The notes under the pieces are model-generated. The model ran no database searches and was not told where the DNA came from. It saw nothing but the letters and a program-made list of their open reading frames with translations. From NCBI GenBank assembly GCA_030615655.1, contig JAUWYU010000011.1:1-19838 (forward strand): DNA of 19,838 bases, read 5' to 3'. This document shows, one piece after another, positions 5,764-12,971 of the stretch (the first letter of the stretch is position 1; each line of letters opens with the position of its first letter). Source of the stretch: Dehalococcoidia bacterium (lineage in GTDB: Bacteria; Chloroflexota; Dehalococcoidia; Dehalococcoidales; RBG-16-60-22). Made by a program: the position numbers and the translations under genes.

Positions 5764-7380
5764 TTAGTTCACCGGTAAGCTGAAGCTGAATCTGGTACCT
5801 TTGCCGGGTTTGCTTTCCACCCAGATTCTGCCACCGTGTGCCTCGATAATGCCCTGGCAAATAGCGAGCCCCAGTCCGGTTCCCTTTCTGTGGCCGGTCT
5901 TACGACCATCTCCCTGGAAGAAGCGGTCAAATATTTTCTGGTGCAGTTCCGGAGGAATGCCAATGCCTTCATCGGCCACGCTTACAGTAACTTCTTTACC
6001 ATTGCAATTGGCCTCAATGATAATGGTGGTATTTTCCTCGGAGAATTTCACCGCATTCTCTACCAGATTGGTAAGCACTTCACCGATGCGGCCATCATCA
6101 ATGGTAACCAGAGGCACGTCATCGGGAATTTTAAAGCGAAGGTGGTGTCTGGCGGTCAGGTTGTCCAGTCTGTCTTTTATTGAGTTGACTACTTCGGCAA
6201 GTTTATGCGGTCTCTTCTTGATCTCCAGGGCTTCAGCTTCGAGACGGGACATCATAAGCAGGTCATCTACCAGGCGGGTAAGCGTATCAGCGTCCTTGTC
6301 TATGGATTGCAGGAAGTCCCGCCGCGTTTGCTCGTCAAAGAGTACATCCGGCTGCAGGAGACTATTGGCGGAGCCTTTAATCACAGCGAGGGGTGTGCGC
6401 AGTTCGTGAGATACATTAGCCAGGAACTCGGTGCGCATAGAGTCGAGTTCACGGAGCGCCTTGGCGCTGGATGCTTCTTCGTACAGCTGGGCATTGCGCA
6501 CAGCGATTGATATCTCCCGGCCAATCCCGGTGAGGAGTTCGATATTATTGGGGCTGAAGCACTGTGCGAAGCTGGTGGCAACGCCCAGAACGCCGATGCT
6601 CTCCCCTAAAATGGTTAACGGAACACCGGCGAATGACCGGTAACCGCCGTTGCTCAGAAAGGCCAAATCTGGTTCGGTATACTTTGCCAGTTCTTCTATA
6701 ACGAGGGGTTTGGCTTGCTCGAATATCCTGCCGATAAGGCCGCTGTCCTTGTCAACCTCTTCTTCCATTTTGTTGGCTATTCTCGGTGACAGACCGTGAT
6801 ATCCCATCAGCACCAATCGGTCATTTTCGTAGAGGTAGACAAAACTGACTTCTATGCCTGTAGATTTAGCTACTCTTTCCAGTGCCGCGTCAATTATCTG
6901 CTGAAGGTCAAGAGATTGTGATACGGCCTGAGATACGCTGAGGAGTGTATTGGTGATGTGATTATGTTGCTCCAGTTCTTCCATTAGCTGACGGTTTTCT
7001 ATGACCAGACGCTGCTTCTCCAGGCCGCTGTTGATAACCGATAAGATGTTCGTCGGGTCCAGGGGTTTTTCCAGGTAGGCAAAAGCACCGCGATTTAGCG
7101 ATTTTATTGCGTTCTGTACCGAGGAATGACCGGTCAGCATTACGGCTATTATTTCCGGTTGTATTTCAAGGAGTTTGGAGAGCAGTTCGGTACCGTCGAC
7201 ATCGGGCAAGCTGATATCCAGAATAGCAGCGTTATAGAAGCGCTCTTTTATCCGGGATATCGCCTCGCCGGCCGAGGGGGCGGTTCCCACCTCATAGCCC
7301 TTGTTTTCCAGGATACGCTTAATGATTTCCAGGAAATCAAGGTCATCGTCAACTACCAGTATACTCTTGTTAGTTTGCAC
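5764..7380 (-). CDS. hybrid sensor histidine kinase REC-GAF-HisKA-HATPase (538 aa)
   Basis: A soluble kinase without membrane segments. The order is: REC domain (1-122; Asp55, Thr83, Lys105 present); a linker helix; GAF domain (about 155-300); HisKA with ANVSHELRTP, phospho-acceptor His325; and HATPase_c with N-box NLVENAVKFS (Asn442), DEGIGIP (470-476) and GTGLGLAI (500-507). All catalytic motifs are intact. Because the receiver is N-terminal, this kinase can be an output of another kinase, i.e. a relay step. The start is GTG at 7380, with GGGAG upstream, overlapping the preceding double-receiver gene by 11 bases, which indicates translational coupling. The likely substrate is the OmpR-type regulator encoded just downstream. 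The GAF ligand is unknown. Confidence 0.92.
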   Translation of the reverse strand: MQTNKSILVVDDDLDFLEIIKRILENKGYEVGTAPSAGEAISRIKERFYNAAILDISLPDVDGTELLSKLLEIQPEIIAVMLTGHSSVQNAIKSLNRGAFAYLEKPLDPTNILSVINSGLEKQRLVIENRQLMEELEQHNHITNTLLSVSQAVSQSLDLQQIIDAALERVAKSTGIEVSFVYLYENDRLVLMGYHGLSPRIANKMEEEVDKDSGLIGRIFEQAKPLVIEELAKYTEPDLAFLSNGGYRSFAGVPLTILGESIGVLGVATSFAQCFSPNNIELLTGIGREISIAVRNAQLYEEASSAKALRELDSMRTEFLANVSHELRTPLAVIKGSANSLLQPDVLFDEQTRRDFLQSIDKDADTLTRLVDDLLMMSRLEAEALEIKKRPHKLAEVVNSIKDRLDNLTARHHLRFKIPDDVPLVTIDDGRIGEVLTNLVENAVKFSEENTTIIIEANCNGKEVTVSVADEGIGIPPELHQKIFDRFFQGDGRKTGHRKGTGLGLAICQGIIEAHGGRIWVESKPGKGTRFSFSLPVN

Positions 7381-8128
7381 CTTTGCTCCCCGACTTACGC
7401 GGTTTTTTACCGATTTTTTTTGCTATATCGGCAGCTTCGGCAGGGTCAAACGGTTTGTAGAGGCAGGTGACAGCTGAGGCTGCCTGAGCCTTGTCCAGTG
7501 CCTCCTTAACTTCATTGCGAAATCCGGTCATCATGATAGTGAGGATGTCGGGATTTATTTCCTTTAGTCTGAGGAAAGTCTCCAGTCCGTCTATATTAGG
7601 CAGCTTAACGTCAATAAACGCCATCTGGAGGTCTTTTTCCTGAGCTATCATAACGGCCTCTTCGCCACTGTTAGCCGCCAGCACTTCGTACCCCTGTAGT
7701 TTCAGCACATCTGTCAAAGTCCGACAGATGTCGGCGTCATCATCCACGATAAGAATCGGCTGGCCTGCGGCGGTTTCTTCAATCAATGTTATCAATTGGT
7801 CAATTCTTATAGGTTTGTGGATTACACGGTGAGCGCCCTCGTCTTTGGCCGTCTGAATTATTTCTTCCTCGGAGTAAGCGGTCATCAGGATTATCGATGC
7901 TTCAGGTTGCATCTCTTTAATTTTTCGGAATGCTTCCACGCCGTTCATTTCGGGCATAACAATGTCCATTAAGGTAACATCAAATTTTTGCTTTTTGAAC
8001 TTGTTGACTGCGGAAGCTCCGTTATCGGCTGTTTCCACGTTAAAGCCACGCCGCTTTAGAATCAGGGCAAACGTCTCAAGCAAATCCACATTATCATCAA
8101 CTACAAGAATGGTTGGTTCATCGTACAT
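7370..8128 (-). CDS. double-receiver protein REC-REC (252 aa)
   Basis: Two complete receiver domains in tandem and nothing else. REC1 (1-120): acidic pair Asp11/12, Asp55 in LMDIVMPEMNG, Thr83, Lys105. REC2 (124-240): acidic pair Asp129/130, Asp173 in FIDVKLPNIDG, Thr201, Lys225. The C-terminus is a Lys-rich tail. Both phosphorylation sites look functional. Start ATG 8128 is chosen because AGGAGG lies 9 bases upstream; a TTG at 8152 would overlap the kinase. It lies between two kinase genes with minimal spacing, so it may accept phosphate from the membrane kinase and act as a phosphate shuttle or sink. No histidine phosphotransfer domain is seen in the window, so direct relay to the next kinase's receiver would need a partner encoded elsewhere. 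Confidence 0.9.
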   Translation of the reverse strand: MYDEPTILVVDDNVDLLETFALILKRRGFNVETADNGASAVNKFKKQKFDVTLMDIVMPEMNGVEAFRKIKEMQPEASIILMTAYSEEEIIQTAKDEGAHRVIHKPIRIDQLITLIEETAAGQPILIVDDDADICRTLTDVLKLQGYEVLAANSGEEAVMIAQEKDLQMAFIDVKLPNIDGLETFLRLKEINPDILTIMMTGFRNEVKEALDKAQAASAVTCLYKPFDPAEAADIAKKIGKKPRKSGSKGAN

Positions 8129-8135
8129 TTCTGGT

Positions 8136-9635
8136 TTACCTCCTTTTCTCAAGCGGCAGTTTTACCGTGAAGGTTGCGCCCTGGCCTTTCTGGCTGGAAA
8201 CTTCAATGTTCCCTCCGTTCTGCTCCACAAGTCTTTTGGAAATAGCCAGGCCAAGACCAATCCCCTTTGGCTTGGTAGTGAAGAGTGGCTCGAATATCTT
8301 TTCCATGTTTTCTTCAGGTATGCCGCAGCCGCTGTCCTTAAACTGGACCCAGGCAAGGCCGTCGTCAATACCAGTGTCTATATTCAGTTCACCTTTTCCG
8401 TTCATGGCCTGTATCGCATTAGAGATGATATTGGTAAAGACGCGGCTCATCTGCTCGGCATCAGTCTTAACCTGTAGAGAATTGCCGTTTAGATTGGCGT
8501 GGATATTTGTATTTTTCGGCACGGTTACCCATGACAGGCTTTCATTGACCAGATTGTTCAGGTCAACCTTGACCTGTGACGGGGGTTTGATACGCGTGAA
8601 ATCCAGCAGGTCGGTAACGATTTTATTGGCTATGTCAATCTGCTTGTCCAGAACTTGCAGGGTATTCAGTGCTTCTTCATCCTTTTTATCAGTAAGAGAC
8701 ATATTAAGCAGGTAGGCGCAGTTTCTTATCACGTTTAGAGGATTGCGAAGTTCGTGTCCCACGCCTGAGGCCAGTTCGCCAACGGCGGCGAGCCTTTCGG
8801 AACGGATAAGCTTTTCCTGAACTTGCTCCAGGTCTTTTGTCCTGTTCTCGACTTCGTCTTCAAGTTGTTCATAGTAGCCCTGGAGCGACTGCTCGAGTTC
8901 TAACTGGCGGATGGCACCGCTGATTCTTTCGACAAGGGTCTTGGTCAGGTGACTTCTTTTCTTCAAGTAAGGGTTATCCCGATTTGAGTATATTTCGACG
9001 ATGCCCAGCGTTTCGCCGCCGACCACCAGGTTTTCGGTTATTTTGCTGGGGGATTTCTGAAAGTCGGGGCTTTTGAAAACCTGGTCATGGAAGGTGATTC
9101 TGACTCTTGTTTCTTCAGGGTACTGCATGGCTTGTGGAATCAGGACTACCACCTTTGACAGGAACTCGTCTATGGAACCGCTTTCTTCAGTCGCTTTGCC
9201 GATGTCATAGAGGCATTTCATCTCTTTCATCCTCTGGCGGTGCTGCTGTTCGCTCTTCTGCAGCATGGCGACCACGGCGCCGACGGCGCTGAGGATGATG
9301 ACGAAGGCTGTAGGTTTGAACAGGGCATTAGGGTAAGTGTCTATCAGTATGGCGTGAGGCAGCAGGAGTACCATAACGATAAGGGCGGCAAGTATGGCCG
9401 GGATCACACCGAGTACGTAGGCGGTATATACCACCGGGGCGAAGAATACCAGGCCCAGGAAGTCAATCCCGTATAAATTGTGAAGGCCATTGAGTGAGTT
9501 ATAAACGGATGTCCAGCCGGCAGCATCGCTGATAACAGGCAGATAGTAAATAATGGAGCAGACTGCCGTGATAGCCGCGATATACCACAGGTGTTTGTTT
9601 GACCACAGCCATTTTTTCTTATGTTTGTTCCTCAT
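8136..9635 (-). CDS. membrane-bound sensor histidine kinase (499 aa)
   Basis: The N-terminal membrane region has about four helices (17-35, 57-74, 76-97, 107-125), without a large extracellular loop. Next come a GAF-like alpha/beta region (about 135-245), a coiled coil (250-280), HisKA with GVGHELRNPLNVI (phospho-acceptor His294), and HATPase_c with N-box TNIISNAIQAM (Asn406), DSGCGIP (434-440) and KGIGLGLAI (457-465). All catalytic motifs are present. The kinase core is of the NtrB/AtoS-like HELRNPL type. Start ATG 9635 has GGGAGG upstream. Its stop is 7 bases before the double-receiver start. It is the first long gene after the leader region downstream of the archaellum cluster. The short loops suggest sensing within or near the membrane. 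Confidence 0.92.
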   Translation of the reverse strand: MRNKHKKKWLWSNKHLWYIAAITAVCSIIYYLPVISDAAGWTSVYNSLNGLHNLYGIDFLGLVFFAPVVYTAYVLGVIPAILAALIVMVLLLPHAILIDTYPNALFKPTAFVIILSAVGAVVAMLQKSEQQHRQRMKEMKCLYDIGKATEESGSIDEFLSKVVVLIPQAMQYPEETRVRITFHDQVFKSPDFQKSPSKITENLVVGGETLGIVEIYSNRDNPYLKKRSHLTKTLVERISGAIRQLELEQSLQGYYEQLEDEVENRTKDLEQVQEKLIRSERLAAVGELASGVGHELRNPLNVIRNCAYLLNMSLTDKKDEEALNTLQVLDKQIDIANKIVTDLLDFTRIKPPSQVKVDLNNLVNESLSWVTVPKNTNIHANLNGNSLQVKTDAEQMSRVFTNIISNAIQAMNGKGELNIDTGIDDGLAWVQFKDSGCGIPEENMEKIFEPLFTTKPKGIGLGLAISKRLVEQNGGNIEVSSQKGQGATFTVKLPLEKRR

Positions 9636-9665
9636 CTTCGGCCTCCCTAGTTCTATTGGGCCCGG

Positions 9666-9773
9666 TCACCTCTTCTGCCACGGTTTGTTCGATGGCATCT
9701 GGCATTGCGGGCATTCGTATCCGACTGCCCTGCAGTTTCAGGCTACTACTGCTCCGCTGTATGAGGCAACCAT
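9666..9773 (-). other. tiny ORF (35 codons) interrupted by in-frame UGA, CPxC motif
   Basis: From ATG 9773, with a GGGGG ribosome site at 9783-9779, the frame reads MVASYSGAVVA, then TGA (9740-9738), then NCRAVGYECPQCQMPSNKPW and QKR before a second TGA at 9668-9666. The post-UGA part looks protein-like (Cys, then CPxC, like half of a zinc ribbon). A hairpin starts three bases after the UGA. Options are an 11-codon leader peptide, a broken small gene, or UGA recoding. I cannot tell which, and chance is also possible. Confidence 0.3.
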
Positions 9774-9778
9774 GATAA

Positions 9779-9827
9779 CCCCCTATTTTATCGGGGTATT
9801 CCCCCAGTCCTGTCGGCAGGAATCCCC
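9779..9827 (-). promoter_or_regulatory. leader with mutually exclusive hairpins that can mask a ribosome site
   Basis: On the minus strand GGGGATTCC (9827-9819) can pair with GGAATACCCC (9802-9793) with one bulged A. The same CCCC (9796-9793) can instead pair with GGGGG at 9783-9779, the ribosome site of the ATG at 9773. A smaller hairpin (TCCTG/CAGGA) competes with the first. This is the geometry of a translational switch. It precedes the kinase operon. No known riboswitch class was recognised and no poly-T follows, so it does not look like a terminator for the filament cluster. Confidence 0.4.
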
Positions 9828-9849
9828 ATTAAGGCACGGTCAATCTTGT

Positions 9850-10386
9850 CTAGCCCCGTTGCCATTCCCGGATTATTTCATTTATCTCGTGTAAATCATC
9901 AATCAGTTCCTGAACGGTAACATCAGGCAACGCGTTGATGAGGCTAGCCAGCGGGTTAACCTCGTCTTCATCGTCGGTGAAGAGATTACTAAGCGAATCA
10001 CTTTCATCTTCCTGTTTAGTCTCTTTTTCCGCTTCTGCCGGGGCAGTGGCTGCGGCATCTGCTTCGACCATTTTTACTTCTTCACCAGCATCTTCAACCG
10101 GGGCGCTGGTATCTGTATCATCGTATTTCAGGTTGTCTTCCGGCTCGACCGATAGCTCGCTTAAAGGCCCATGTGGCTGAGGCGGAGCGTCTTCATCTTT
10201 TTCTGAGTCGTCAGGCGTACCGGAAATTTCTTCTGACGGCTGCGCGGTTTTCTCCAAGTCGTCAGCTTTATTATTTAGTTGTTCTTCTGTTTCGGCTTCC
10301 TGGGTGGCAACGGTATCGTCTGCCTGAACAGCATCTTCTTCAGGTTTTTCTTTTGACTTACCAATCTTAAAATTCTTGAAACGCAT
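9850..10386 (-). CDS. acidic low-complexity protein at the end of the archaellum cluster (178 aa)
   Basis: The start is ATG at 10386, with AAGGAGG upstream. The N-terminus is basic (MRFKNFKIGKSKEKP). The middle (about 20-140) is highly acidic and rich in Glu, Asp, Ala, Thr and Pro, so probably disordered. The C-terminus is a compact predicted amphipathic helix region (NPLASLINALPDVTVQELID and a following LHEINEIIREW). I do not recognise a family. It follows FlaI by 55 bases and resembles in composition the FlaD/E-like protein of the same cluster (disordered acidic stretch plus a small alpha-helical domain). It may be a second cytoplasmic adaptor, but this is inferred from context only. Confidence 0.75.
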   Translation of the reverse strand: MRFKNFKIGKSKEKPEEDAVQADDTVATQEAETEEQLNNKADDLEKTAQPSEEISGTPDDSEKDEDAPPQPHGPLSELSVEPEDNLKYDDTDTSAPVEDAGEEVKMVEADAAATAPAEAEKETKQEDESDSLSNLFTDDEDEVNPLASLINALPDVTVQELIDDLHEINEIIREWQRG

Positions 10387-10441
10387 TTGAGACCTCCTTA
10401 ATAGCAAACTCCGTCAGTTTGCTGTTCATTCCCTCATATTT

Positions 10442-12217
10442 TTAGCGGAAATGTCCCTCACGGTAGGCTTTGGATAATATTGCATAAAGTTCGTAAAAAT
10501 CGGTTTTGCCCTGTTCGTAAATACGCTTCAGGACATCAGACCTTTGCTTTAATATTTTGTATACCTGCCTTCTCTTTTCTTCCGGGAAGCCTCGCCTGGG
10601 AGCGATTTTATTCTCCAGCAGGTAGGAGTTCTGGTATCCCCGGAACAGGAAGGAGTCATCCAGCGGGTTCCAGTTGAATGACTCAATGAAGGAGAAGGAG
10701 TCGCCAATTGAATCATAGCTGACAATTTCATTGATGCTGGTCAGGCGCCGTGCCAGTGCGCCATTGGCCAGACGAACCTGCTGGCATATAACGATGACAT
10801 TAAGGTTATCAACATATGTCTTGGGCACATTAATCGGGTGGCCGGTGACACGCTGGATGAGCTTGGATACCGATGCGGCGTGGAAGGTGCTCATACAGGC
10901 GTGGCCGGTTTGCATTGCCTGAAAGGCGATAGCCCCTTCTTCACCTCGTATCTCACCAACAATGATGAGGTTAGGTCTTTGCCTCAGGGCGGCTTTAAGC
11001 AGGTCAAACATAGAGACCTCTGATGTGTTAGCGTCTTTAGCGGAACCACGGGTGCACCCGCGAATCCAGTTATGGTGCGGCACCTGTACTTCCGGGGTGT
11101 CCTCAATGCTCACTATCTTGGCATCAGGCGGAATAAAGGTTGTCATGGCGTTCAGCAGGGTTGTTTTACCGGAAGCAGTTTCTCCGGACACCCAGACATT
11201 CATCCCTTCCTGCAGGATTAGTGAGAGGTAGGCTGCCATATCGAAGCTGAGGGCGCCAAACTGGATAAGCTCCAGTATGCTCAGGGGCGTCTCACTGAAC
11301 TTCCTGATGGAGAAGTTGCTGCCCCGCTTGGAAACGTCAGTGCCGTAGACGATATTGATACGGGAGCCATCAGGCAGCGTGGCGTCAACACAGGGTTCTC
11401 GGAAGGTCACGGGATGCTTGATTCCCTCGGCAAGCTCGATGACAAACTTGTCCAGCACTTCGTGTGTGTCGAAGCCGATGCTGGTCCGGAGAGAGCCGAA
11501 AATCTTATGCTCAACGAAGATGTTGCCCAGGCCGGAGCATGAGATATCCTCGATGTTGGGGTCCATTATCATGGGGTCGAGAAGTCCCATGCCTTCCAGT
11601 TTGCGCCGGAGCAGATAGCGGAGGCTGGTGTACTGGAATGAGGTTATATTTATCTTGGCTTTCCTTTTATCTTTACCCTTTTTTAAAGAGGATTTTTTAC
11701 CATTATCTTTTTTATTGTCTTTCTCTGGCTCTGGTTCACCGGCTTTTTTACTGGTAACGACAACCAGCCTATCGACAATCTCCATGATAATTTCGAGTCG
11801 TTTTGAGGGGTCATCTATACCTTCAAGCTCTTCAACGAAGTCGGTGAGACGCAGTTCTATGTCGTCAAGGGTATTGTCCTGGGCGTCAACAAGACTGGGT
11901 TCCACGGCAATATAGTGGTCCCTGATATCTTCAGGGTTGGCCAGCACGTGGACAAATACCCCGCCGCCCACCTGGTAAATTAGGTTCGGGTCTTTGGTAC
12001 CCTTTAAGCTCCGCGTAATTTTCTCATAATACGCCGGAATACCAAATCCATCTTCTGGCAGCATGTGCAGGTACTGAAGGAGATGGAGGCTTTCTTTGCA
12101 TATCTCCTGGAACTCAGGAGGGAGCTTTGGATAAACAGGGCATTTATCCAGGTTGGTACCGCATTCTTTCCCACAGTCCTGAGGGCAGGGTTTTATTTCA
12201 AATGGTAAACCAAACAT
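10442..12217 (-). CDS. flaI: archaellum/type IV filament secretion ATPase FlaI/ArlI-like (591 aa)
   Basis: A GspE/FlaI-family AAA-type ATPase that powers filament assembly and, in archaea, rotation. Motifs: Walker A GETASGKT (345-352), Asp box IEDTPE (371-376), Walker B LIIVGEIRGEE (417-427), His box TGHACMSTFHA (437-447). The N-terminal region is longer than in typical archaeal FlaI and begins with a cysteine cluster, CPQDCGKECGTNLDKCP (Cys11, 15, 19, 26), that could bind zinc or an Fe-S cluster. A Lys/Glu-rich linker (about 158-190) separates it from the NTD core. The start is ATG at 12217, behind AGGAGATTAA. It begins 8 bases after the FlaH stop. Because TadA/GspE ATPases share these motifs, the FlaI name rests mainly on FlaH, archaellins and FlaF/G next to it. 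Confidence 0.9.
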   Translation of the reverse strand: MFGLPFEIKPCPQDCGKECGTNLDKCPVYPKLPPEFQEICKESLHLLQYLHMLPEDGFGIPAYYEKITRSLKGTKDPNLIYQVGGGVFVHVLANPEDIRDHYIAVEPSLVDAQDNTLDDIELRLTDFVEELEGIDDPSKRLEIIMEIVDRLVVVTSKKAGEPEPEKDNKKDNGKKSSLKKGKDKRKAKINITSFQYTSLRYLLRRKLEGMGLLDPMIMDPNIEDISCSGLGNIFVEHKIFGSLRTSIGFDTHEVLDKFVIELAEGIKHPVTFREPCVDATLPDGSRINIVYGTDVSKRGSNFSIRKFSETPLSILELIQFGALSFDMAAYLSLILQEGMNVWVSGETASGKTTLLNAMTTFIPPDAKIVSIEDTPEVQVPHHNWIRGCTRGSAKDANTSEVSMFDLLKAALRQRPNLIIVGEIRGEEGAIAFQAMQTGHACMSTFHAASVSKLIQRVTGHPINVPKTYVDNLNVIVICQQVRLANGALARRLTSINEIVSYDSIGDSFSFIESFNWNPLDDSFLFRGYQNSYLLENKIAPRRGFPEEKRRQVYKILKQRSDVLKRIYEQGKTDFYELYAILSKAYREGHFR

Positions 12218-12225
12218 TTAATCTC

Positions 12226-12942
12226 CTAGACTCTGGCCTTAGCGAGAGGAATGATTCGCATGCCTAATTTTGGCTCTATATCAAAACTGACGACATCTCC
12301 GGTCGGGCGGTCCGCACCGCGCACCTTGAGCACCTCCATAAGCTTTATCATGCTGTCACCGACCTGCTCCAGGCGGAGCCTGAAGCGTGCGTCACACAGT
12401 GAACGGGTTCGGGCAAGCATATCTTCCTCGAAGGCATAGGAGTGTGCTACTACGATTATCGTTCGACCCTCGTCACATAAGCCTTTACATCTGGAAAAGA
12501 AATCAATAATAGCTACCGGGTTACTGTGTGCTACCAGGAGGGTGATGGAGTCCACAATTATTAATTTGAATTCTTGAGGCAGACGGGAAAAGTGGTGTGT
12601 TAACACGAAAAAGGGTTTTTGCCCGCCCTGCATACTGCTGTGAAAGGTCAGGGGGAAAATCCTTAAGTGGTCTGCCAGGAAGTGGTCCAGTACGTCCATG
12701 GCCAGCGAGTCCATCTGACTGATGAGGCTCCTGATGTTATTCTCCGTGGTGTAATAGGCTACCGAGGCCTCGCCGGCAATCAGGGTGCCATTGGTTAGAT
12801 GCTGGCATAAGACGCTTTTGCCGGCGTCAGAGTGACCTTCAATCAGGCACAGAGAACCCAGCGGAATACCGCCACCCAGTTTATCATCTACTTCCGGCAC
12901 GCCGGTAATGATGCACTCTGTCTTTTTTTTCGTAGCTGCCAT
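12226..12942 (-). CDS. flaH: archaellum regulatory ATPase FlaH/ArlH-like (238 aa)
   Basis: A KaiC/RecA-like ATP-binding protein. It opens with the typical ITGVPEVDDKLGGGIPLGSL and carries Walker A GHSDAGKS (36-43), Walker B LIIVDSIT (127-134), and a GRTIIVVAHSYAF strand. Length and order match archaeal FlaH, which binds ATP, forms a ring with FlaI and is needed for archaellum assembly. The Walker B motif lacks the usual catalytic Glu, as is typical of FlaH proteins with little hydrolysis. FlaH is diagnostic: ordinary bacterial type IV pilus systems lack it. It follows the FlaD/E-like gene by 29 bases and precedes FlaI by 8. Ribosome site AGAGGTG upstream of ATG 12942. Confidence 0.93.
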   Translation of the reverse strand: MAATKKKTECIITGVPEVDDKLGGGIPLGSLCLIEGHSDAGKSVLCQHLTNGTLIAGEASVAYYTTENNIRSLISQMDSLAMDVLDHFLADHLRIFPLTFHSSMQGGQKPFFVLTHHFSRLPQEFKLIIVDSITLLVAHSNPVAIIDFFSRCKGLCDEGRTIIVVAHSYAFEEDMLARTRSLCDARFRLRLEQVGDSMIKLMEVLKVRGADRPTGDVVSFDIEPKLGMRIIPLAKARV

Positions 12943-12971
12943 TCTTAATCACCTCTCTCTTCTGGGGATTC

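Noticed and set aside
9779..9827. Rho-independent terminator of the filament operon
   Set aside because: The hairpins are not followed by a T-run on the minus strand, and the pairing overlaps a ribosome site, which fits a leader better.
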